Assembly: GCF_963675165.1 (NCBI RefSeq)
Contig: NC_087377.1
Span: 13,264,198 to 13,328,197 of the forward strand
DNA from: Halichondria panicea
Taxonomy: Eukaryota > Porifera > Demospongiae > Suberitida > Halichondriidae
Reading direction: 5' to 3'
DNA: 64,000 nucleotides
Shown: positions 48,655 through 60,800 of the stretch, piece by piece
How the letters are laid out: the number at the start of each line of letters is the position of its first letter
Position numbering within the stretch: position 1 is the first letter of the stretch
Notes under the pieces: model-generated
Databases searched by the model: none
What the model was told of the DNA's origin: nothing
What the model saw: the letters and a program-made list of their open reading frames with translations, nothing else
Made by a program: the position numbers and the translations under genes

Positions 48655-49690
48655 AGGGATTTGAGGAGTTCTAATGTCGAGAGCGGAAGTACCTGTCACG
48701 TGAACAAGCTTTATTCCTCACTCTGCCTTCCAATTATGCTCTATGGATCAGAACTCTGGTCCCTAACAAAGAGCGATCTCAACATGTTGGAGAGAACTCA
48801 CAGGAAACTGCTTCGCACAATTCAAGGCCTGCCTACAAGATATCCGTCACTCGCCCTCACCAGCCTTATTGGCTCGTTGGAGATCTCGGCATTGGTGGAC
48901 TGCAGACAGCTCTGTTTTATTAACTCTATCGGATGCATGTCTTCAGAAGATCTCCCGAAAAAGATTATGGTAGAAAGACTTCTCGCCGACTCTCCATCAG
49001 GTCTCTTAAAAACATGGTCCACACTAGTCTTATCTCGTTGCTACCCTTCACTCTCGTCTATGATCTCAAACGGGAAAAACAAAGGGTCTTTTAAGACTGC
49101 TGCAAAGAAATCTGCACTAGTCACACAATACGTCAAGATGACGGACACATGCACAAATCTCCCTATCTCATCCCTCCCCGCCCTTCTAGGTTGCCCTTCG
49201 ATGCTATGGTCATGCTGTCAGCTGGATCGTTCTATGCATGGCCCCTCAAATTTCAGAATCAGGCTCCTAGTGGGCTGTGACGGGCTCGAGCTGGATGCGT
49301 CCAGGTTTAGATATCGCAACAGAGGAAATATCTCTCCCGGTGATGGATCGTGCAAACTATGCAACACTGAAGAAGAATCACCTTCACACTTTTTAGTAAG
49401 TTGCCCTGCTCTCTCAATGCGCAGACTTGCTCTCCTGCAGGATGCCCCATCCTGCATCAGTGTTCACCTCCCCCACGACCCAAGGGCACTACATGACACC
49501 CTCTACAATCTCCTGCAAGGCCTTGTCTGGCTGAAAGCTGCCCATGCGCAAGAGTGGCTCTTGCTCTTCATCAAAGATCTAAGGCAAACCCGCGCTGATC
49601 TCCTTCTCACAAGCACATTGGTTTAAAGCTCCACCCTCTTACTGCGTGTTATAATAATACCCATTTTCAATATTCTTTTTCGTCTGCCCA
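48655..49690 (+). mobile_element. 5'-truncated second LINE
   Basis: Carries the C-terminal coding part and a short 3' UTR ending near an AGAAGAAGAAGAAGAA run at 49723-49738. The first 60 bp are also present in inverted orientation at about 50190-50265. Confidence 0.7.
48661..49626 (+). CDS. LINE ORF2 C-terminus with zinc knuckle
   Basis: A 321-residue frame open to TAA 49624-49626. LPIMLYGSELWSLTKSDLNM and LERTHRKLLRTIQG are typical of the thumb/connection region after reverse transcriptase. CKLCNTEEESPSHFLVSCPA is the CxxC-x(7-8)-H-x(4)-C knuckle seen at the end of many non-LTR ORF2 proteins. It differs from the 3208-4444 element, so two LINE families are present. No polymerase motifs remain, so it is not functional by itself. 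Confidence 0.8.
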   Translation: MRSSNVESGSTCHVNKLYSSLCLPIMLYGSELWSLTKSDLNMLERTHRKLLRTIQGLPTRYPSLALTSLIGSLEISALVDCRQLCFINSIGCMSSEDLPKKIMVERLLADSPSGLLKTWSTLVLSRCYPSLSSMISNGKNKGSFKTAAKKSALVTQYVKMTDTCTNLPISSLPALLGCPSMLWSCCQLDRSMHGPSNFRIRLLVGCDGLELDASRFRYRNRGNISPGDGSCKLCNTEEESPSHFLVSCPALSMRRLALLQDAPSCISVHLPHDPRALHDTLYNLLQGLVWLKAAHAQEWLLLFIKDLRQTRADLLLTSTLV

Positions 49691-49785
49691 ATGGGCTACT
49701 CTTCATTATTTGGAGGCTACAAAGAAGAAGAAGAAGAACAGTTACGTAATTATGACTCATTTCAAACCTCCATTAGGCCTGTTTA

Positions 49786-50120
49786 TTTTGGGAGAAAATC
49801 GACCTATACAGGAGGCTTTGCTCTGCATAATTATAATTATCTGCAAGCCTTTGCACCACAGCTAAAGCTATCCTGAGCCCAATCATGAGCTACTACTATT
49901 AGTCTGTCACACAAACTGTGCATCCAGCTGGAGCTAGCCTAAGAGAGATTTTACTGAGACTAGTAATACACTTGCAACAGCTTACGGGCAGGCTGGGGCA
50001 AGTAGTAGCTCACAAAACGATTAGAATCTCAAGGATAGCTTCAGCTGACAACCTGCTGTGGTGCAAAGCCTTTACCAAAGGCTCTTAGCTTTCTGATGTA
50101 AGTCGATGTTTTCCCAGTTT
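49786..50120. mobile_element. Imperfect fold-back element
   Basis: CTTTGCACCACAGC (about 49856) and GAGCTACTAC (about 49888) recur as reverse complements at 49995-50075. Outer parts GGGAGAAAATCGAC and GTCGATGTTTTCCC are also partners. No ORF. Confidence 0.6.
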
Positions 50121-50189
50121 AACAAAAATGAATAGGCTCTATTGGAGAAAAATTGGTTTGGAATGAGCCAAAATTCAATCTTGTTACCA

Positions 50190-50265
50190 AGGTTCACGTG
50201 ACAGGTACTTCTGCTCTCGACATTACAGTTGCAAGAACTCCTCAAATCCCTGTATCAATATTATT
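50190..50265 (-). mobile_element. Inverted fragment of the second LINE
   Basis: The reverse complement reads GATACAGGGATTTGAGGAGT and CAGAAGTACCTGTCACGTGA, matching 48650-48706 apart from a 10-base insertion. Confidence 0.7.
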
Positions 50266-50269
50266 CAGA

Positions 50270-51705
50270 TTTCTAGGGGGGGGGGAGATATTTTGGCTGG
50301 GGGTAGGAAATCCCGAAACCCTGTTAGTAGTTTTGTTTCTTTAGTTGTGTGGGTGGCTGTATTGCATGTTAGTTGCAATTGGTTGGCAACTGAACTCCTT
50401 TCAACAACTTGACATGATTCGCCGATATACCGTAGTAGAGATGTCAGACCGGAAGTAGTGCGTGGGGATATATTCGTACAGTAATTCAAAAACGGGACCA
50501 GAAAGTGAGTGAACAAGAAGGGCTTTCTGCAAGCCCTGGAAGAGTCTAGCAAACAACAGCTTTTCCCAGGGGTAAAAAATAGCGTAGAATTTGATTTTTA
50601 TTCCAGTTTTTTTATGATTTTAGCATTTAATGCTTGTTTTGTGTGATTTTTTCTCAAAGGTGATCATCATTTTGGCAACCAAACATGAAAATGAACAAAA
50701 ACACAAGTGAGCATGTCTTTCATCTCTAACTCTCTCCAGATTATGCAAAAAGTTGCTACAATAAGCTTTTATTTCTTGCAGAATCACATATTGCATGGAT
50801 AGATGGGTGGAGCTGAGAATAGAAATGCAGTAAAATCAAGCCAAGTGTACCAATAGCTGTATTTATTTCTTAGAAGTTACTGAAAGTAATTATTGAAGCA
50901 ATCTGAAAGCCTCTGTTGAAAAGAAACAAGAAAGATTGGAGAGAATTCCAGGGACAACAATGTAATCTACCAAAACTATTAAATTGCAAGAACTGATTCA
51001 ATTTGCACACAAAAAAGACAAGAGTAATCTACTGTATATAGAAGCTGTCAACAGAGTTGTATCATAGATTTATAGTTGTATGGCCTTAAATCTACATCAC
51101 ACTAAAAACGAATCAAATGAAATTGACAGAAAAGTTGCTTATAAAGATCAAGAAACAGATACAAGCGTAAGGTGGACATTGATGAGAGTTCTGAAACATG
51201 ATACAATATACTGAAAAGATAGCATGGTTACTTTAAATCCAAAAGAACTCTCTGAAGCAGGAGACATCATACTATTATAGGGACATCATAAAGATATACA
51301 TTACAGAAACATTATAAACTTCATAATAGATATCAAATGGTTACAATATTAACTACTGAGTCCTGAGTGTCCATTTCATACTTTTTTATTAAGACCAAGC
51401 AGTTCAGCAGATTATGATAACTTTAAGATCATTTCCGGTATTGACAACAAATTTCATAAGTCCTGCCCAAGTACATTAAAATGCGGTAAATTTTTGTACC
51501 AATTTTTCCCTGACTAGTGTTCTTCAAAAAGCTGTATCTCTGCATTCGCTTGAACAAATCCAGTGCAATAAAGTTTTCTAGAGTGTTCAAAAGATATTAA
51601 TACATAGGAGTTAGAAATAGCAAAATGAAAATCGGTCTGACATCGCTAACCGTAGAACTTGGATAGTGCAGAATGATGTCATTATAATAACAATGTACAC
51701 TGCAG
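50270..51705. other. AT-rich stretch with no supported gene
   Basis: No exon-like frame, microsatellite or recognised repeat apart from a poly(G) run at 50276-50285. Confidence 0.5.
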
Positions 51706-51891
51706 GTGATAGCTGAGGAGAATGCCAGAAGACCCAACAGTGTCACCAAGTGTTTCACACACATGCTCGTAGAGTGGTTGCAAGGTGGTCCACAACTGGA
51801 GGACTTGTTGACAGCTCTAGAGTCTCCCGTTATCAGTAGAGCTGACATTGCTGAGGACCTCAAGGGAAGACTGCAAGTGACTCTAGCCTGA
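51706..51891 (+). CDS. Orphan death-domain exon (C-terminal half)
   Basis: After CACTGCAG the frame reads VIAEENARRPNSVTKCFTHM, LVEWLQGG, LLTALESPVISRADIAEDLK then a stop at 51889-51891. CFxxMLxxWLxxG followed by LxxALxSPxxxRADIAxxL is the pattern of helices 4-6 of invertebrate death domains. The first half should lie in an upstream exon, but none is visible in the 5 kb before it, which are largely mobile elements. It may be the end of a gene with a long intron, or a relic. Confidence 0.55.
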   Translation: MIAEENARRPNSVTKCFTHMLVEWLQGGPQLEDLLTALESPVISRADIAEDLKGRLQVTLA

Positions 51892-52170
51892 CAATATCCT
51901 CTAGCCATTATAAACTGTGACTGATGGTATTTATTTTTTAATTTGTTCTTTATCAATTACTAGTGTTTGTGTGGTGACTACTAGCACTCTATCCACCATA
52001 ATTATACCTGATGTGAATGCTTTGTTGAGTCAATGTCTGTCCACACAATTGCACATGCCAGCTATGTTATCAATGATAAATGTATTGTAACTGTGTAGCA
52101 TCAGAAGAGAGCCGTCATCAAAATTAAACTTATTTATGAGCTCCTGATAATACACAGATTGGTGAAGAAT

Positions 52171-52247
52171 GGGTGTGGCCTAGTGGTTAAGGGTGTGGCT
52201 AGTAGATCAGATCTCGTGAGAGGACACGGGTTCTCATGGAGACTGTA
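52171..52247 (+). other. tRNA-like or SINE-head sequence
   Basis: TGGCCTAGTGG at 52176-52186 fits the Pol III A box (TRGYNNAGYGG) and GGGTTCTCATGG at 52228-52239 is a poor B box. The spacing is tRNA-like, but paired stems are weak, so a tRNA gene is unlikely. Confidence 0.35.
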
Positions 52248-52760
52248 AGGTTTATAAAATACACATAATCCTTAATGACTTATATACTTAATGATCTTTA
52301 CCACTTTTATTGTAATTATTATTATTATGTCATAACAAGAGCGCATGCACTCTTGGTCATAATTAATTTTTAGCAGTAGAGATTAAAAAATACAACAATA
52401 TTAATTTTTATGACTGCATAGGCTAAAAATTTTCAATGATCATCAATGTTGTCATGTTTCCTTGGTAACGGGCCGGGCTTGTGTTTACTTTCTTGACAAT
52501 AATTATCTTCAACTTGTCCCATCAGTGTCCATGATTATAAGAAACAGTGTGTCTACAGAGAAATGGGGGATGAGGGAAAGTGGTCGTATTTATATAATTA
52601 TAGTACACGACAATTTCACATGCAGCATAATGTACAGTTACACACACACCCACACACAAGCTGAAACCACACCCCCTAGCGTACCTCATCATGACTATGG
52701 AAATATCGCTGGCGTTGTGATGGAGGCTCCTTCACTGTGTGTGTGTGTGTGTGTGAGTGT

Positions 52761-52884
52761 GGGGAGAGTACAGCGCAAAAAGCACAAACTACAAAACACA
52801 GTCACACATGCAAGGGGGGAGTACAGCGCAAAAAGCACAAACTACAAAAAACAGTCACACATGCAAGGGGGGAGTACAGCGCAA
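52761..52884 (+). repeat. 53-bp satellite, about 2.5 copies
   Basis: Starts inside a unit (GGAGAGTACAGCGCAAAAAG) directly after a GT run at 52735-52757, and passes to the 40-bp unit at 52885. Confidence 0.9.
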
Positions 52885-53763
52885 AAACCAAAACTATTGT
52901 TAGTGAATTGAACCCACTCACGGGAACGCAAAACTATTGCTAGTGAATTGAACCCACTCACGAGAACGTAAAACTATTGCTAGTGAATTGAACCCACTCA
53001 CGGGAACGTAAAACTATTGCTAGTGAATTGAACCCACTCACGGGAACGTAAAACTATTGCTAGCGAATTGAACCCATGCACTCAGGGGAACGTAAAACTA
53101 TTGCTAGTGAATTGAACCCACTCACGGGAACGTAAAAGTATTGCTAGTGAATTGAACCCACTCACGGGAACGTAAAACTATTGCTAGTGAATTGTATCCA
53201 CTCACGGGAACGCAAAACTATTGCTAGTGAATTGAACCCACTCACGGGAACGTAAAACTATTGCTAGTGAATTGAACCCATGCACTCACGGCAACTTAAA
53301 ACTATTGCTAGTGAATTGAACCCACTCACGGGAACGCAAAACTATTGCTAGTGAATTGAACCCACTCACGGGAACGCAAAACTATTGCTAGTGAATTGAA
53401 CCCACTCAAGGGAACGTAAAACTATTGCTAGTGAATTGAACCCACTCACGGGAACGTAAAACTATTGCTAGTGAATTGAACCCATGCACTCACGGCAACT
53501 TAAAACTATTGCTAGTGAATTGAACCCACTCACGGGAACGCAAAACTATTGCTAGTGAATTGAACCCACTCACGGGAACGCAAAACTATTGCTAGTGAAT
53601 TGAACCCATGCACTCACGGCAACTTAAAACTATTGCTAGTGAATTGAACCCACTCACGGGAACACAAAACTATTGCTAGTGAATTGAACCCACTCACGGG
53701 AACGCAAAACTATTGCTAGTGAATTGAACCCACTCACGGGAACGTAAAACTATTGCTAGTGAC
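52885..53763. repeat. Satellite array B1, 40-bp unit, about 22 copies
   Basis: Same unit as array A but with the 44-bp variant CCCATGCACTCACGG and the GGCAACTTAAA variant, absent from array A. It ends at the junction TTGCTAGTGACTAAACAC. Confidence 0.95.
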
Positions 53764-54835
53764 TAAACACCGTCACACATGCAAGAGGGGAGTACTGCGC
53801 AAAAACCACACAAACTACAAAACACAGTCACACATGCAAAGGGGGAGTACAGCGCAAAAAGCACAAACTACAAAATACAGTCACACATGCAAGGGGGGAG
53901 TACAGCGCAAAAAGCACACAAACTACAAAACACAGTCACACATGCAAGGGGGGAGTACAGCGCAAAAAGCACAAACTACAAAACACAGTCACACATGCAA
54001 GGGGGGAGTACAGCGCAAAAAGCACAAACTACAAAATACAGTCACACATGCAAGGGGGGAGTACAGCGCAAAAAGCACACAAACTACAAAACACAGTCAC
54101 ACATGCAAGGGGGGAGTACAGCGCAAAAAGCACAAACTACAAAACACAGTCACACATGCAAGGGGGGAGTACAGCGCAAAAAGCACACAAACTACAAAAC
54201 ACAGTCACACATGCAAGGGGGGAGTACAGCGCAAAAAGCACACAAACTACAAAACACAGTCACACATGCAAGGGGGGAGTACAGCGCAAAAAGCACAAAC
54301 TACAAAATACAGTCACACATGCAAGGGGGGAGTACAGCGCAAAAAGCACACAAACTACAAAACACAGTCACACATGCAAGGGGGGAGTACAGCGCAAAAA
54401 GCACAAACTACAAAACACAGTCACACATGCAAGGGGGGAGTACAGCGCAAAAAGCACAAACTACAAAACACAGTCACACATGCAAGGGGGGAGTACAGCG
54501 CAAAAAGCACACAAACTACAAAACACAGTCACACATGCAAGGGGGGAGTACAGCGCAAAAAGCACAAACTACAAAACACAGTCACACATGCAAGGGGGGA
54601 GTACAGCGCAAAAAGCACAAACTACAAAACACAGTCACACCTGCAAGGGAGGAGCACAGCGCAAAAAGCACAAACTACAAAAAACAGTCACACATGCAAG
54701 GGGGGAGTACAGTGCAAAAAGCACAAACTACAAAACACAGTCACACATGCAAGGGGGGAGTACAGCGCAAAAAGCACAAACTACAAAACATAGTCACACA
54801 TGCAAGGGGTGAGTACAGCGCAAAAAGCACAAACT
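53764..54835 (+). repeat. 53-bp satellite, about 20 copies
   Basis: Units of 53 and 55 bp alternate irregularly (GCACAAACTAC or GCACACAAACTAC). Long open frames occur in all three forward frames because the unit has only about five T residues. Confidence 0.95.
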
Positions 54836-57800
54836 ATTGTCAGTGAATTGAACCCACTCACGGGAACGCAAAACTATTGCTAGTGAATTGAACCCACTCA
54901 CGGGAACGTAAAACTATTGCTAGTGAATTGAACCCACTCACGGGAACGTAAAACTATTGCTAGTGAATTGAACCCATGCACTCACGGGAACGTAAAATTA
55001 TTGCTAGTCAATTGAACCCACTCACGGGAACGTAAAACTATTGCTAGTGAATTGAACCCACTCACGGGAACACAAAACTATTGCTAGTGAATTGAACCCA
55101 CTCACGGGAACGCAAAACTATTGCTAGTGAATTGAACCCACTCAAGGGAACGTAAAACTATTGCTAGTGAAGTGAACCCATGCACTCACGGCAAGTTAAA
55201 ACTATTGCTAGTGAATTGAACCCACTCACGGGAACGTAAAACTATTGCTAGTGAAGTGAACCCATGCACTCACGGCAAGTTAAAACTATTGCTAGTGAAT
55301 TGAACCCACTCAAGGGAAAGTAAAACTATTGCTAGTGAATTGAACCCACTCAAGGGAAAGTAAAACTATTGCTAGTGAATTGAACCCACTCACGGGAACG
55401 TAAAACTATTGCTAGTGAAGTGAACCCACTCAAGGGAAAGTAAAACTATTGCTAGTGAATTGAACCCACTCACGGGAACGTAAAACTATTGCTAGTGAAT
55501 TGAACCCACTCAAGGGAAAGTAAAACTATTGCTAGTGAATTGAACCCACTCACGGGAACGCAAAACTATTGCTAGTGAATTGAACCCACCCACGGGAACG
55601 CAAAACTATTGCTAGTGAATTGAACCCACTCACGGGAACGCAAAACTATTGTCAGTGAATTGAACCCACTCACGGGAACGCAAAACTATTGCTAGTGAAT
55701 TGAACCCACTCACGGGAACGTAAAACTATTGCTAGTGAATTGAACCCATGCACTCACGGGAACGTAAAATTATTGCTAGTGAATTGAACCCACTCACGGG
55801 AACGTAAAACTATTGCTAGTGAATTGAACCCACTCACGGGAACGCAAAACTATTGCTAGTGAATTGAACCCACTCACGGGAACGTAAAACTATTGCTAGT
55901 GAATTGAATCCACTCAAGGGAACGTAAAACTATTGCTAGTGAATTGAACCCACTCACGGGAACGTAAAACTATTGCTAGTGAAGTGAACCCATGCACTCA
56001 CGGCAACTTAAAACTATTGCTAGTGAATTGAACCCACTCACGGCAACTTAAAACTATTGCTAGTGAATTGAACCCACTCACGGGAAAGTAAAACTATTGC
56101 TAGTGAATTGAACCCACTCACGGGAACGCAAAACTATTGCTAGTGAATTGAACCCACTCACAAGAACGCAAAACTATTGCTAGTGAATTGAACCCACTCA
56201 CGGGAACGTAAAACTATTGCTAGTGAATTGAACCCACTCACAGGAAAGTAAAACTATTGCTAGTGAATTGAACCCACTCACGGGAACGTAAAACTATTGC
56301 TAGTTAATTGAACCCACTCACGGGAACGTAAAACTATTGCTAGTGAATTGAACCCACTCACGGGAAAGTAAAACTATTGCTAGTGAATTGAACCCACTCA
56401 CGGGAACGTAAAACTATTGCTAGTGAATTGAACCCACTCACGGGAACGCAAAACTATTGCTAGTGAATTGAACCCACTCATGGAACGCAAAACTATTGCT
56501 AGTGAATTGAACCCACTCAAGGGAACGTAAAACTATTGCTAGTGAATTGAACCCACTCACAGGAAAGTAAAACTATTGCTAGTGAATTGAACCCACTCAC
56601 GGGAACGCAAAACTATTGCTAGTGAATTGAACCCACTCAGGGAACGCAAAACTATTGCTAGTGAATTGAACCCACTCAAGGGAACGTAAAACTATTGCTA
56701 GTGAATTGAACCCACTCACGGGAACGTAAACCTATTGCTAGTGAAGTGAACCCATGCACTCACGGCAACTTAAAACTATTGCTAGTGAATTGAACCCACT
56801 CAAGGGAAAGTAAAACTATTGCTAGTGAATTGAACCCACTCACGGGAACGTAAAACTATTGCTAGTGAATTGAACCCACTCAAGGGAAAGTAAAACTATT
56901 GCTAGTGAATTGAACCCACTCAAGGGAAAGTAAAACTATTGCTAGTGAATTGAACCCACTCACGGGAACGCAAAACTATTGCTAGTGAATTGAACCCACT
57001 CACGGGAACGCAAAACTATTGCTAGTGAATTGAACCCACTCATGGGAACGTAAAACTATTGCTAGTGAATTGAACCCACTCACGGCAACTTAAAACTATT
57101 GCTAGTGAATTGAACCCACTCACGGGAACGTAAAACTATTGCTAGTGAATTGAACCCACTCACGGGAACGCAAAACTATTGCTAGTGAATTGAACCCACT
57201 CACGGGAACGCAAAACTATTGCTAGTGAATTGAACCCACTCAAGGGAACGTAAAACTATTGCTAGTGAATTGAACCCACTCACGGGAACGTAAAACTATT
57301 GCTAGTGAATTGAACCCACTCACGGGAACGCAAAACTATTGCTAGTGAATTGAACCCACTCATGGAACGCAAAACTATTGCTAGTGAATTGAACCCACTC
57401 AAGGGAACGTAAAACTATTGCTAGTGAATTGAACCCACTCACGGGAACGCAAAACTATTGCTAGTGAATTGAACCCACTCAGGGAACGCAAAACTATTGC
57501 TAGTGAATTGAACCCACTCAAGGGAACGTAAAACTATTGCTAGTGAATTGAACCCACTCACGGGAACGTAAACCTATTGCTAGTGAAGTGAACCCATGCA
57601 CTCACGGCAACTTAAAACTATTGCTAGTGAATTGAACCCACTCAAGGGAAAGTAAAACTATTGCTAGTGAATTGAACCCACTCACGGGAACGTAAAACTA
57701 TTGCTAGTGAATTGAACCCACTCAAGGGAAAGTAAAACTATTGCTAGTGAATTGAACCCACTCAAGGGAAAGTAAAACTATTGCTAGTGAATTGAACCCA

Positions 57801-60800
57801 CTCACGGGAACGCAAAACTATTGCTAGTGAATTGAACCCACTCAAGGGAAAGTAAAACTATTGCTAGTGAATTGAACCCACTCACGGGAACGTAAAACTA
57901 TTGCTAGTGAAGTGAACCCATGCACTCACGGCAACTTAAAACTATTGCTAGTGAATTGAACCCACTCAAGGGAAAGTAAAACTATTGCTAGTGAATTGAA
58001 CCCACTCACGGGAACGTAAAACTATTGCTAGTGAATTGAACCCACTCAAGGGAAAGTAAAACTATTGCTAGTGAATTGAACCCACTCACGGGAACGCAAA
58101 ACTATTGCTAGTGAATTGAACCCACTCACGGGAACGCAAAACTATTGCTAGTGAATTGAACCCACTCACGGGAACGCAAAACTATTGCTAGTGAATTGAA
58201 CCCACTCATGGGAACGTAAAACTATTGCTAGTGAATTGAACCCACTCACGGCAACTTAAAACTATTGCTAGTGAATTGAACCCACTCACGGGAACGTAAA
58301 ACTATTGCTAGTGAATTGAACCCACTCACGGGAACGCAAAACTATTGCTAGTGAATTGAACCCACTCACGGGAACGCAAAACTATTGCTAGTGAATTGAA
58401 CCCACTCAAGGGAACGTAAAACTATTGCTAGTGAATTGAACCCACTCACGGGAACGTAAAACTATTGCTAGTGAAGTGAACCCATGCACTCACGGCAACT
58501 TAAAACTATTGCTAGTGAATTGAACCCACTCACGGCAACTTAAAACTATTGCTAGTGAATTGAACCCACTCACGGGAACGTAAAACTATTGCTAGTGAAT
58601 TGAACCCACCCACGGGAACGCAAAACTATTGCTAATGAATTGAACCCACTCACAAGAACGCAAAACTATTGCTAGTGAATTGAACCCACTCACGGGAACG
58701 TAAAACTATTGCTAGTGAATTGAACCCACTCACAGGAAAGTAAAACTATTGCTAGTGAATTGAACCCACTCACGGGAACGTAAAACTATTGCTAGTGAAT
58801 TGAACCCACTCACGGGAAAGTAAAACTATTGCTAGTGAATTGAACCCACTCACGGGAACGTAAAACTATTGCTAGTGAATTGAACCCACTCACGGGAACG
58901 CAAAACTATTGCTAGTGAATTGAACCCACTCACGGGAACGCAAAACTATTGCTAGTGAATTGAACCCACTCACGGGAACGTAAAACTATTGCTAGTGAAT
59001 TGAACCCATGCACTCACGGGAACGTAAAATTATTGCTAGTCAATTGAACCCACTCACGGGAACGTAAAACTATTGCTAGTGAATTGAACCCACTCACGGG
59101 AACACAAAACTATTGCTAGTGAATTGAACCCACTCACGGGAACGCAAAACTATTGCTAGTGAATTGAACCCACTCAAGGGAACGTAAAACTATTGCTAGT
59201 GAAGTGAACCCATGCACTCACGGCAAGTTAAAACTATTGCTAGTGAATTGAACCCACTCACGGGAACGTAAAACTATTGCTAGTGAAGTGAACCCATGCA
59301 CTCACGGCAAGTTAAAACTATTGCTAGTGAATTGAACCCACTCAAGGGAAAGTAAAACTATTGCTAGTGAATTGAACCCATGCACTCACGGCAACTTAAA
59401 ACTATTGCTAGTGAATTGAACCCACTCAAGGGAAAGTAAAACTATTGCTAGTGAATTGAACCCACTCACGGGAACGTAAAACTATTGCTAGTGAATTGAA
59501 CCCACTCACGGCAACTTAAAACTATTGCTAGTGAATTGAACCCACTCACGGGAACGTAAAACTATTGCTAGTGAATTGAACCCACTCACGGGAACGCAAA
59601 ACTATTGCTAGTGAATTAAACCCACTCACAAGAACGCAAAACTATTGCTAGTGAATTGAACCCACTCACGGGAACGTAAAACTATTGCTAGTGAATTGAA
59701 CCCACTCACAGGAAAGTAAAACTATTGCTAGTGAATTGAACCCACTCACGGGAACGTAAAACTATTGCTAGTGAATTGAACCCACTCACGGGAACGTAAA
59801 ACTATTGCTAGTGAATTGAACCCATTCACGGGAACGCAAAACTATTGCTAGTGAATTGAACCCACTCATGGGAACGTAAAACTGAACGTAAAACTATTGC
59901 TAGTGAATTGAACCCACTCACGGGAACGCAAAACTATTGCTAGTGAATTGAACCCACTCACGGGAACGCAAAACTATTGCTAGTGAATTGAACCCACTCA
60001 GGGAACGCAAAACTATTGCTAGTGAATTGAACCCACTCAAGGGAACGTAAAACTATTGCTAGTGAATTGAACCCACTCACGGGAACGTAAAACTATTGCT
60101 AGTGAAGTGAACCCATGCACTCACGGCAACTTAAAACTATTGCTAGTGAATTGAACCCACTCAAGGGAAAGTAAAACTATTGCTAGTGAATTGAACCCAC
60201 TCACGGGAACGTAAAACTATTGCTAGTGAATTGAACCCACTCACGGGAACGTAAAACTATTGCTAGTGAATTGAACCCATTCACGGGAACGCAAAACTAT
60301 TGCTAGTGAATTGAACCCACTCAAGGGAACGTAAAACTATTGCTAGTGAATTGAACCCACTCACGGGAACGTAAAACTATTGCTAGTGAAGTGAACCCAT
60401 GCACTCACGGCAACTTAAAACTATTGCTAGTGAATTGAACCCACTCACGGCAACTTAAAACTATTGTTAGTGAATTGAACCCACTCACGGGAACGTAAAA
60501 CTATTGCTAGTGAATTGAACCCACTCACGGGAACGCAAAACTATTGCTAGTGAATTGAACCCACTCACGGGAACGCAAAACTATTGCTAGTGAATTGAAC
60601 CCACTCAAGGGAACGTAAAACTATTGCTAGTGAATTGAACCCACTCACGGGAACGTAAAACTATTGCTAGTGAAGTGAACCCATGCACTCACGGCAGCTT
60701 AAAACTATTGCTAGTGAATTGAACCCACTCACGGCAACTTAAAACTATTGCTAGTGAATTGAACCCACTCACGGCAACTTAAAACTATTGCTAGTGAATT

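Noticed and set aside
53753-54846. Long overlapping ORFs across the 53-bp satellite
   Set aside because: The unit has very few T residues, so no stop can form in any forward frame. The unit length (53 or 55) moves through all frames, which no protein repeat would do.
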